The position numbers were made by a program, and so were the translations under genes. A DNA stretch of 64,000 nucleotides from Ideonella sp. A 288 (lineage in GTDB: Bacteria; Pseudomonadota; Gammaproteobacteria; Burkholderiales; Burkholderiaceae_C): positions 35,752 to 99,751 of the forward strand of contig NZ_MWLO01000125.1 of NCBI RefSeq assembly GCF_002198735.1, given 5' to 3'. The notes beneath the pieces were generated by a model, which saw nothing but the letters and a program-made list of their open reading frames with translations, did no database searches and was not told where the DNA came from. Positions 8,315 to 15,604 of the stretch are shown one piece after another. How positions within the stretch are numbered: position 1 is the first letter of the stretch; each line of letters opens with the position of its first letter.

Positions 8315-9457
8315 ATGAGCACCGACGACGCCCCTGCCTCCCCGCCGCGGCCCGACCTGGCTGCCCGCGTGGTGGCTTGGCACAACAGGCATCCGCTCGC
8401 GCGCCGCATCACCGCGGCCGATGTGCACAGCATCGGCCTGGTGGTGCTGCCGCACGCCGGCCCGCGGCGCCTGTTCAGCGAGGACCTGATCCCCGAGATC
8501 GGCCTGAAGCGCCTGCTCGCCTTCGCGGCGCGCGAGGGCCACACCGAGCGCCCCGCCGGCGACGACTGGTCGGTGCGCATCGCCGACCTGGACCGGGCCT
8601 TGGTCGACGAGGCCGTGGCCGCCGGGCCGGTCGACCGCGCGGACATCACCCTGATCACCGCCGCGCTGATGGACGGCGCGACGCGCGTGCGCCTGCTCAT
8701 TGGCAAGGGACCCGCCTTTGCGGTGATCGGCCCGCGGGTGTGGAGCCGGCCGCGCATCGGGATGGCCATCGCAGCGCCACTGGCGCTGGCGGTCGCCGCC
8801 GGGGTCGCGTGGTGGGCCGCCAGCGGGTCGGCGCCTGCGGTGCATCGCTCGGCCTCGGGCGCGGCCTCGGCACCCGTGGCCGCCTCGGCGCCTGCCGCGG
8901 CAACAGCCAGTGCTGCCGACGCCTCGCCGCCCGCGGCCAGGGCGTCCGAGCCAGCCTCGGCGCCTGGCGCTGCGGCCAGTGCATCCGAATCGTCGACCGC
9001 CCCCGAGGTGGCGCCGCCCACCCACGCGGCTTCGGCGCCCACGGTCGAAGCGCCGCAGGCCGAGGCCCCCGCGACCCCGCCGCCCGACGCGCCTGCGGCG
9101 CCACGCGTGGCCGCACCCGCGGGCACGCCACCTCCCGCCGCCGCGATCGCGCCCCGGGTGTCGATCGTGCCCAACCTGCGGCCCAGGCTCGGCGACACGG
9201 CGGCGCCGCCCACCGGCCAGCACTTCGCACTCGTCAGCCCGCCGATGCGCAGCCGGGCTGAGGCCGAGGCGCTGCTGCGCCGCCTGCGCACCGAGACGTC
9301 CAAGATCCGCCATCCGTCCGCTGTCGAGACCTCGCTGCTCGATTCGGCCCAGGGCTGGCGCGTCAGCTGGTGGCCCTTCGCCAACCGCCGCCAGGCCGAC
9401 AACGCCCAGGCGGCGCTGGCCCAGCGGCGTGTGGAGCTCGAGGTCGTCGACTTCTGA
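8315..9457 (+). CDS. single-span membrane protein with Ala/Pro linker and SPOR-like C-terminus
   Basis: I do not recognise the N-terminal 140 residues, which look like a folded cytoplasmic domain. They are followed by one membrane segment (IGMAIAAPLALAVAAGVAWW, about 149-169), a long low-complexity Ala/Pro/Ser/Glu linker (about 170-300), and a compact C-terminal domain (FALVSPPMRSRAEAEALLRR ... VSWWPFANRRQADNAQAAL, about 305-380). The last part has the 'read, pair residues, subtract overlap' look of SPOR peptidoglycan-binding domains, though this is a pattern judgement. Such a layout, cytoplasmic head, one span and periplasmic SPOR tail, is typical of division-site proteins. It is followed 98 nt later by ureE. 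Confidence 0.72.
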   Translation: MSTDDAPASPPRPDLAARVVAWHNRHPLARRITAADVHSIGLVVLPHAGPRRLFSEDLIPEIGLKRLLAFAAREGHTERPAGDDWSVRIADLDRALVDEAVAAGPVDRADITLITAALMDGATRVRLLIGKGPAFAVIGPRVWSRPRIGMAIAAPLALAVAAGVAWWAASGSAPAVHRSASGAASAPVAASAPAAATASAADASPPAARASEPASAPGAAASASESSTAPEVAPPTHAASAPTVEAPQAEAPATPPPDAPAAPRVAAPAGTPPPAAAIAPRVSIVPNLRPRLGDTAAPPTGQHFALVSPPMRSRAEAEALLRRLRTETSKIRHPSAVETSLLDSAQGWRVSWWPFANRRQADNAQAALAQRRVELEVVDF

Positions 9458-9521
9458 TTGCCCAGGGAGCGGCCGAAGCCGTCCCGGTGGAGGTCGACCA
9501 ACAGGGCCGAAGCACATTCGC

Positions 9522-9549
9522 TCGACACGCCGCGCCCGCGCGCGACAAT
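9522..9549 (+). promoter_or_regulatory. promoter of ureE (TCGACA-16-GACAAT), leaderless type
   Basis: A -35-like TCGACA (9522-9527) and a -10-like GACAAT (9544-9549) are 16 nt apart. The -10 ends 6 nt before the ureE ATG, which puts the expected transcription start on the A of the start codon. No Shine-Dalgarno is present between them. Confidence 0.5.
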
Positions 9550-9555
9550 CGGCGC

Positions 9556-10179
9556 ATGCTGACCATCAACAAGCTCATCCCCTCCGGTCGCGGCCTGGCC
9601 CGCGTTCTGTTGCAGCGTGCGGCCCAGGTCGAACTGGGCTGGGACGTGCGGCAGAAGAGCCGCTTCGACGCCCTCGACTCGCAAGGGCGCACGCTCGGCG
9701 TGTTCCTGCCGCGCGGCACGGCGGTGCGCGGTGGCGACGTGCTGGTGGCCGAGGACGGCTCGCTCATCGTCGTGAAGGCCGCGCCCCAGCCGGTGCTGGT
9801 GGTGCGCCATTGCGCGCAGCACGGCACGCCCTTCGACCTGTTGCGCGCGGCCTACCACCTGGGCAACCGTCACGTGCCGCTGCAACTCGAACCCGATCAC
9901 CTCAAGCTCGAGCCCGACCACGTGCTGGCCGACATGCTGCGCCAGCAGCACCTGATCGTGACCGAGTCCAACGAGGCGTTCGACCCCGAGAGCGGCGCTT
10001 ACGCCCCGATGGCCCACGGCCACGGCCACAGCCACAGCCATGACCACGGACAGGGTCATGGTCACGACCACGGTCACAGTCACGACCCAGCACCGGCAGC
10101 GGCGCCGGCCACGGCCCAGCCGCACGTCCACGGCCCGGGCTGCCAGCACGACCATGGGCCAGGGTCTCACGGGCACTGA
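9556..10179 (+). CDS. ureE: urease accessory nickel chaperone UreE
   Basis: UreE delivers nickel to the urease active site. The protein of 207 residues has the N-terminal peptide-binding domain (LDSQGRTLGVFLPRGTAVRG near 40-60), the metal-binding domain (HCAQHGTPFDLLRAAYHLGNRHVP near 85-110, with the conserved GNRHVP and LEPDHVLADML motifs) and a very His-rich tail (HGHGHSHSHDHGQGHGHDHG near 155 and HVHGPGCQHDHG at the end) that can hold extra nickel. It has its own promoter and is followed by corA, not by ureF or ureG, so it is separated from any urease operon. The start is ATG at 9556, fixed by the conserved MLTINKLI beginning. Confidence 0.93.
   Translation: MLTINKLIPSGRGLARVLLQRAAQVELGWDVRQKSRFDALDSQGRTLGVFLPRGTAVRGGDVLVAEDGSLIVVKAAPQPVLVVRHCAQHGTPFDLLRAAYHLGNRHVPLQLEPDHLKLEPDHVLADMLRQQHLIVTESNEAFDPESGAYAPMAHGHGHSHSHDHGQGHGHDHGHSHDPAPAAAPATAQPHVHGPGCQHDHGPGSHGH
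10015..10172 (+). repeat. His-codon-rich tract in ureE
   Basis: Repeated CAC/CAT codons alternating with Gly, Asp and Ser codons encode the histidine-rich tail of UreE. This is low-complexity coding sequence, not a mobile repeat. Confidence 0.75.
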
Positions 10180-10464
10180 TTTCGCCGGCGGCCAGGCACA
10201 ACCCCGCGTCAGCACGTCACAACGCGACACTTGTCCGCCACAGGGTGAACCCCACGGCGCCTGCGGATTGCGCCATGATGGTGCGGCGCGTTCCATGGCA
10301 GGCAGCTACTCACACCGGATTCGATCGACGTTTCGCTCACGCCGCATCGAGCCCCTCCGTGGGGCGCGCACCTTGCGCCCCGCCGCGCAGACCTGGCATG
10401 TGCTGTCCTCCCCCTTGCAGCGCCATTCCAAGATGACGGCCTGCGTCCCTGCCGACCCCCCAGC

Positions 10465-11433
10465 ATGCTGATCAACTGCGTTGTCTACCGTGAAGGGCAC
10501 AAGCTCGCCGACATCGCCGTCTCCGAGATCAGCGACCACCTGGCCCAGCCCGACTGCTTCGTCTGGGTGGCCTTGCGCGACGCCGACGAAGACGAACTCG
10601 CGCTGATGCAGCAGGAATTCGACCTGCACGACCTGGCGGTCGAGGACGCCCACCACGGCCACCAGCGGCCCAAGATCGAGGAGTACGGCGACACGCTGTT
10701 CGCGGTGCTGCACCTGGTGGAGTTCACGCCCACCGACGAACTGCGACGCGGCGAGGTGCACATCTTTGCCGGATCGAACTTCGTGCTGTCGGTGCGCAAT
10801 CGCAGCTCCCAGGGCTTCCTCGGCGTGCGCCAGCGGTGCGAGCGCGAACCGCACCTGCTGCGGCAGGGTTCGGGCTTCGTGCTCTACGCGCTGATGGACG
10901 CGGTGGTCGACCGTTACTTTCCGGTGGTCGACGCGCTCGAGACCGAGCTCGAAGTCATCGAGGACCAGATCTTCGACCGTGGCGTCGGCCGCGCCAACAT
11001 CGAGCGCCTGTACGAACTCAAGCACAAGGTCACCGTGCTGCGCCATGCCGTGTCGCCATTGCTCGACGCCAGCGGACGCCTGCATGGCGGCCGTGTTCCG
11101 ACGGTGTGTGCCGCCAGCGCCGACTACTTCCGCGACGTCACCGACCACCTGGCGCGCCTGCAGATCTCGATCGACACGATCCGCGACACCATCGGCACGG
11201 CGATCCAGGTCAACCTGTCGATGGTGACGATCGAGGAGTCCGAGGTCACCAAGCGCCTGGCCGCCTGGGCGGGCATCTTCGCGGTGGCCACCTTCTTCGT
11301 CGGCGTGTGGGGCATGAACTTCGAGCACATGCCCGAACTGAAGTGGCCCTGGGGCTACCCGGCCGCGCTGGGCGTGATCGCCGCCACCTGCGGCACGGTG
11401 TGGTGGCGCTTCCGGCGGGCGGGGTGGTTGTAG
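10465..11433 (+). CDS. corA: magnesium/cobalt transporter CorA
   Basis: Inner-membrane divalent cation channel of 322 residues. The long cytoplasmic N-terminal funnel is followed by two C-terminal membrane helices, with the family's GMN signature at 283-285 (VGVWGMNFEHMPE) between them. The length matches typical CorA (about 316-325). It is preceded by a 285-nt gap holding no recognisable gene, only a short GC hairpin (GGGGCGC...GCGCCCC, 10361-10381). It could also carry nickel or cobalt, which would fit the neighbouring ureE, but the substrate cannot be told from the sequence. Confidence 0.93.
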   Translation: MLINCVVYREGHKLADIAVSEISDHLAQPDCFVWVALRDADEDELALMQQEFDLHDLAVEDAHHGHQRPKIEEYGDTLFAVLHLVEFTPTDELRRGEVHIFAGSNFVLSVRNRSSQGFLGVRQRCEREPHLLRQGSGFVLYALMDAVVDRYFPVVDALETELEVIEDQIFDRGVGRANIERLYELKHKVTVLRHAVSPLLDASGRLHGGRVPTVCAASADYFRDVTDHLARLQISIDTIRDTIGTAIQVNLSMVTIEESEVTKRLAAWAGIFAVATFFVGVWGMNFEHMPELKWPWGYPAALGVIAATCGTVWWRFRRAGWL

Positions 11434-11502
11434 CGCCGAAGCGACATCCCATGCGCCGGCAGCCGCGTCCAGGGGCCATGGCCGGTTGAGCAATTCAGTG
11501 AG

Positions 11503-11528
11503 TCATTCTCATTTGAGAATGATTCTTG
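11503..11528 (+). promoter_or_regulatory. Fur box before fbpA
   Basis: A perfect 9-bp inverted repeat with a 2-nt spacer, TCATTCTCA-TT-TGAGAATGA (11503-11522), overlaps a second 7-1-7 unit TGAGAAT-G-ATTCTTG (11514-11528). Both match the Fur consensus TGATAAT-n-ATTATCA well. The array runs up to a TATTAT -10-like box at 11530-11535, so bound Fur-Fe2+ would block RNA polymerase. This supports iron-repressed expression of the following binding-protein gene. Confidence 0.85.
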
Positions 11529-11568
11529 TTATTATGAGCTCATTGCCATCACCCGACCACTCACTGCC

Positions 11569-12606
11569 ATGAACCATCGTTCCCCCCCCGGCACCTGCGC
11601 GCTGCTGTCTGCAGTGGCGGCGCTCCTGCTGTCCGCCCTGCCGGCGCAGGCCCAGGAGAAGGTGCTCAACCTCTACTCCGCCCGCCACTACCAGACCGAC
11701 GACGCGCTGTACGCCAACTTCACCAAGGCCACCGGCATCCGCATCAACCGGCTCGACGGCAAGGAAGACGAACTCGTCGAGCGCATCCGCAACGAGGGTG
11801 CGGCCAGCCCGGCCGACGTGCTGATCACGGTGGACGCGGCCCGCCTGGAGGTGGCCGATTCGCTGGGCCTGTTCCAGCCAGTGAAGTCCAAACTGCTCGA
11901 CGAGCGCATCCCCGCACAGTTGCGCACCGACACCTGGTACTCGTTCTCGACGCGCGCCCGCGTCATCGTCTACAACAAGGCGGCCATCAAGCCCGCACAG
12001 GTGCAGACTTATGCCGACCTGGCCGCGCCGGCGCTGAAGGGGCAGATTTGCGTGCGCTCCGGCTCGCACCCGTACAACCTGTCGCTGGGCGCGGCACTGA
12101 TCGCCCATGAGGGCGAGGCCCGCACCGAGGCCTGGGCCCGCGGCCTGGTGGCCAACTTCGCCCGCTCGCCCAAGGGCGGCGACACCGACCAGATCAAGGC
12201 CGTGGCCGCGGGCGAATGTGGCGTCACCGTGTCCAACACCTACTACCTGGCTCGCATGATGCGCAGCACCAAGGCCGAGGACCAGCAGGCCATGGCCGCG
12301 GTGGGCATCGTCTGGCCGAACCAGGCCACCTGGGGCACGCACATCAACATCTCGGGTGCGGGGGTGCTCAAGCACGCGCCGCATGCCGACGCCGCCGTCA
12401 AGTTCCTCGAGTACCTGGCCAGCGATTCGGCGCAGGCCTACTTCGCCGACGGGAACAACGAATGGCCGGTGGTCAAGACCGTGAACGCGTCCAACCCCGC
12501 GCTCACCGCCATGGGCCCGTTCAAGGCCGACAGCCTTCCGATCGGCCAGTTGTCGAAGACCACGGTGCAGGCCCAGAAGGTGTTCGACCGCGCCGGCTGG
12601 AAGTGA
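11569..12606 (+). CDS. fbpA: Fe(3+) ABC transporter periplasmic binding protein
   Basis: Periplasmic ferric-ion binding protein of 345 residues with a signal peptide ending AQA (cleavage after residue 28). The mature start KVLNLYSARHYQTDDALY and the paired tyrosines Y225-Y226 in SNTYYLARMM are the FutA/FbpA hallmarks; the tyrosines bind iron. It hands iron to the FbpB permease encoded just downstream on the opposite strand. The Fur box directly before it shows iron repression. The ATG start is followed at once by the signal peptide. The family also includes carriers of other metals, but the Fur box makes iron the best call. Confidence 0.94.
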   Translation: MNHRSPPGTCALLSAVAALLLSALPAQAQEKVLNLYSARHYQTDDALYANFTKATGIRINRLDGKEDELVERIRNEGAASPADVLITVDAARLEVADSLGLFQPVKSKLLDERIPAQLRTDTWYSFSTRARVIVYNKAAIKPAQVQTYADLAAPALKGQICVRSGSHPYNLSLGAALIAHEGEARTEAWARGLVANFARSPKGGDTDQIKAVAAGECGVTVSNTYYLARMMRSTKAEDQQAMAAVGIVWPNQATWGTHINISGAGVLKHAPHADAAVKFLEYLASDSAQAYFADGNNEWPVVKTVNASNPALTAMGPFKADSLPIGQLSKTTVQAQKVFDRAGWK

Positions 12607-12693
12607 CGCGGGCGCGGACCGCGGGCGCCCTGCCCCGGTCCGCCGGACCTGCCCGACCGCGGCCCGGTGCCGGTTGCGTGAGCGGATGCAGCG

Positions 12694-14367
12694 TCAGGTG
12701 GCGCTGATGCGCTCGCCCCGCGCGATCTGGCGGCACAGCACCATCATCGGCAGCAGGCCCACCGCCACGATCGCCAGCGCCGCAGTGCTGGCTTCGGCCA
12801 GGCGCTCGTCCGACGCCAGCACGTAGGCCTGCGTGGCCAGCGTGTCGAAGTTGAAGGGGCGCATCACCAGCGTGGCCGGCAACTCCTTCATCACGTCGAT
12901 GAACACCAGCAGCGCTGCCGTGAGCATGCTGCCGCGCAGCAGCGGCAAATGCACCTTCATCATCGTCTGCGCCGGCGTGTGGCCCAGGCTGCGCGCGGCC
13001 TGGTCCATCTGCGGCGTGATGCGCGACAGGCCGGCGTCGACCGCCTGCACGGCGGCGGTCAGGTAACGCACCAGGCACGCGTACACCAGCGCCGCGATCG
13101 TGCCGGTGAACAGCAGCCCGGCCTCCACGTGCAAGGTGTCGCGCAGCGCCGCGGCCAGCAGGTGGTCGAGCCGGGTCACAGGAATCAGCACCCCCACCGC
13201 GATGACCGAACCCGGCAGCGCATAGCCCAGGCCCACCACCCGGTGCGCCCAGCGCATGGCCGCGCCGCGGTGCACCCGGGCGGCATAACCGATCAGCAGC
13301 GCGAGCGCGACGGCCAGCAGCGCCGTGCTGCCGGCCACGAGCACGCTGTTGCCGGCCAGCGTGAAGAAGCGCGGGCCGAACTGCGCGTCGCCATCGGTCA
13401 GCGCCATGCGCAGCAGCAGGCCTGCCGGCAGCAGGAAGCCGGCCGCCAAGGGCAGCAGGCAGCCGACCACGGCCAGTGCGGCCCGGCCGCCGGCCAGCGT
13501 CTGCCGCGGCGTGCCGGTGCGGCGCAGCGTGGTCTCGTGGAAGCGGGCCTTGCCGCGCGACACCCGCTCGAGCACCAGCACCGCCACCACGAAGGCCAGC
13601 AGCGACAGGGCCAGCTGCGCCGCCGCCGCGCGGTCCCCCAGCGAGAACCAGGCGCGGTAGATGCCGGTGGTGAAGGTCTGCACCGCAAAGTACGAGACGG
13701 TGCCGTAGTCCGCCAGGGTCTCCATCAGCGCCAGCGCCATGCCGCCGGCAATGGCCGGACGTGCCAGCGGCAGCGAGATGCGCACGAAACCCTGCCAGGG
13801 CGTCAGGCCCATCGAGCGCGCCACCTCGACCAGGCCGCCGGCCCGCTCGAGGAAGGCCGTGCGCGCCAGCATGTAGACGTAGGGGTAGAGCACCAGCGTG
13901 AACATCAGCACGGCGCCGCCGGTGCTGCGCACGTCGGGGAACCAGTAGTCGGCGCGGCCCCAGCCGAAGGCCTGTCGCAGCGCCGACTGCACCGGGCCGA
14001 TGTACTGCAGCAGGTCGGTGTAGGTGTAGGCCGCCACGTAGGCCGGCATGGCCAGCGGCAGCACCAAGGCCCATTCGAAGTGCCGTCGCAGCGGAAACTC
14101 GCAGCGGGTCACCAGCCACGCCGCCCCCACGCCCAGCGACCCGACGCCGAACCCGACGCCGAGGCACAGCCACAGCGTGGTCGCCACGTAGTCGGGCAGC
14201 ACGGTGGACGCCATGTGCGCCCAGGTGCCCGAGGTGCCCCCTGCGAACACGTTGAGACCCACCGACAGCAGGGGCGCCGCCACCCCGGCAGCGGTGAGCA
14301 AGGCACAGATCAGCAACCAGGGCAGCGGACGCGGTGCGGCGCTGCGGGCGAGCGGCAAGGTGGACAC
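12694..14367 (-). CDS. fbpB: Fe(3+) ABC transporter permease (fused, two BPD domains)
   Basis: Inner-membrane permease of 557 residues with about 12 membrane segments and two copies of the binding-protein-dependent transport domain, each with an EAA-type loop (EVARSMGLTPWQGFVRISLP near 180 and QAARSLGHTPAQTMMKVHLP near 460). This duplicated form is normal for FbpB/SfuB. It is convergent with fbpA and divergent from the ATPase gene, an unusual split for an ABC operon. The start is GTG at 14367, six nt after a TACACT box and without a ribosome binding site, so a leaderless message is likely. Confidence 0.93.
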   Translation of the reverse strand: MSTLPLARSAAPRPLPWLLICALLTAAGVAAPLLSVGLNVFAGGTSGTWAHMASTVLPDYVATTLWLCLGVGFGVGSLGVGAAWLVTRCEFPLRRHFEWALVLPLAMPAYVAAYTYTDLLQYIGPVQSALRQAFGWGRADYWFPDVRSTGGAVLMFTLVLYPYVYMLARTAFLERAGGLVEVARSMGLTPWQGFVRISLPLARPAIAGGMALALMETLADYGTVSYFAVQTFTTGIYRAWFSLGDRAAAAQLALSLLAFVVAVLVLERVSRGKARFHETTLRRTGTPRQTLAGGRAALAVVGCLLPLAAGFLLPAGLLLRMALTDGDAQFGPRFFTLAGNSVLVAGSTALLAVALALLIGYAARVHRGAAMRWAHRVVGLGYALPGSVIAVGVLIPVTRLDHLLAAALRDTLHVEAGLLFTGTIAALVYACLVRYLTAAVQAVDAGLSRITPQMDQAARSLGHTPAQTMMKVHLPLLRGSMLTAALLVFIDVMKELPATLVMRPFNFDTLATQAYVLASDERLAEASTAALAIVAVGLLPMMVLCRQIARGERISAT

Positions 14368-14373
14368 CGTGGC

Positions 14374-14379
14374 AGTGTA
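14374..14379 (-). promoter_or_regulatory. -10 box (TACACT) six nt before fbpB
   Basis: On the minus strand TACACT is followed by six bases and then the GTG start of fbpB. The implied transcription start falls on the start codon. No Fur-like dyad is visible in this 82-nt divergent gap. Confidence 0.45.
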
Positions 14380-14437
14380 TCGGCCGACACGGCGTGGCGC
14401 GCCGCGAGGCCGTGCGGCGGCAGGGCCGGGCGCCCCG

Positions 14438-14443
14438 TATCAT
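14438..14443 (+). promoter_or_regulatory. -10 box (TATCAT) six nt before fbpC
   Basis: TATCAT is followed by six bases (ccccac) and the ATG of fbpC, mirroring the arrangement of the divergent fbpB start. No ribosome binding site is present. The -35 region is GC-rich and weak. Confidence 0.4.
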
Positions 14444-14449
14444 CCCCAC

Positions 14450-15544
14450 ATGACCTTGGCACGACCCTGGCTGGTGCTCGACGACATCCGCGTGGCCTAT
14501 GGCCGCAAGTCGGTGGTGCAGGCCCTGTCGATCACGCTGCCCGCAGGCGGCATCGGCTGCCTGCTGGGGCCCTCGGGCTGCGGCAAGACCACCGTGCTGC
14601 GCGCCATTGCCGGTTTCGAGCCGGTGCTCGGCGGCACCATCACCCTGGACGGCCGCGTGGTCAGCGCACCGGGGGTGCAGGTGGCCCCCGAGCAGCGCCG
14701 CATCGGCATGGTGTTCCAGGACCATGCGCTGTTCCCCCACCTCAGCGTGGCGGCCAACGTCGGCTTCGGGCTCAAGGGCCGCCCCGGCGCCGATGCGCGG
14801 GTGCAGGAGATGCTCGAGACGGTGGGGCTGGCCCACGCCGGGCAGCGCTTTCCGCACGAACTGTCGGGCGGGCAGCAGCAGCGCGTGGCGCTGGCCCGCG
14901 CGTTGGCGCCGGAGCCGGCCCTGCTGCTGCTCGACGAGCCCTTCGCCAACCTGGACGTCGAACTGCGCGAGCGGCTCGGCGGTGAGCTTCGCACCCTGCT
15001 CAAGGCCGCCGGCACGACGGCCCTGATGGTGACGCACGACCAGCACGAGGCGTTTGCCATCGCCGATGAGATCGGCATCATGAGCGACGGCCGCATTCAG
15101 CAGTGGAGCAGCGCCTACACGCTGTACCACCAGCCGGCCAACCGTTTCGTCGCCGATTTCGTCGGCCAGGGCGCCTTCCTGCCCGGCGTGGTGGCGGGTG
15201 ACGGCCGGGTGCGCATGGAACTGGGCATCGTGGTCAGCCCGGACCCGGTGCGCTGCACCGAACACGGCGATCTCTGCCCGCACGGCTGCCAGGTCGACGT
15301 GCTGCTGCGGCCGGACGACATCGTGCACGACGATGAAAGCCCGGTCACCGCCGAAGTGATCGCCAAGGCCTTCCGCGGCGCCGAGTTCCTTTACACGCTG
15401 CGCCTGGCCAGCGGCGCCACCGTGCTGTCGCTGGTGCCCTCGCACCACAACCACGCGATCGGCGAGCGCATCGGCATCCGTCTGCAGCTCGACCACGTGG
15501 TGGCCTACAAGCGCGAAGGTGGCCCGGCGCTCGATTGCGGCTGA
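14450..15544 (+). CDS. fbpC: Fe(3+) ABC transporter ATP-binding protein
   Basis: ATPase of 364 residues that powers ferric uptake with FbpA and FbpB. Walker A is GPSGCGKTT (40-48), the Q-loop follows in MVFQDHALFPHL, the signature is LSGGQQQR (138-145), Walker B is LLLLDEP (158-164) and the switch His is in MVTHDQHEA. The C-terminal 120 residues are the TOBE-like regulatory region usual in FbpC. The ATG at 14450 gives MTLARPWLVLDDIRVAYG; a longer reading would run back through the divergent promoter and is not supported. It is followed by the convergent prsT gene. Confidence 0.93.
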   Translation: MTLARPWLVLDDIRVAYGRKSVVQALSITLPAGGIGCLLGPSGCGKTTVLRAIAGFEPVLGGTITLDGRVVSAPGVQVAPEQRRIGMVFQDHALFPHLSVAANVGFGLKGRPGADARVQEMLETVGLAHAGQRFPHELSGGQQQRVALARALAPEPALLLLDEPFANLDVELRERLGGELRTLLKAAGTTALMVTHDQHEAFAIADEIGIMSDGRIQQWSSAYTLYHQPANRFVADFVGQGAFLPGVVAGDGRVRMELGIVVSPDPVRCTEHGDLCPHGCQVDVLLRPDDIVHDDESPVTAEVIAKAFRGAEFLYTLRLASGATVLSLVPSHHNHAIGERIGIRLQLDHVVAYKREGGPALDCG

Positions 15545-15604
15545 CCGCCCTCACGCTGCCGCGGCAGGCCGGTCGCCGAACGCGGCGCGGGGCGCCGCGA
15601 CCGA

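Noticed and set aside
10361..10381. GGGGCGC/GCGCCCC hairpin in the corA upstream gap as a possible magnesium riboswitch
   Set aside because: Only a 7-bp stem in a GC-rich setting, without the multi-stem layout of known magnesium sensors.
13398..13688. Small Arg/Pro-rich open frames within fbpB and elsewhere
   Set aside because: Alternative-frame readings of GC-rich codons; the membrane protein frame explains the region.
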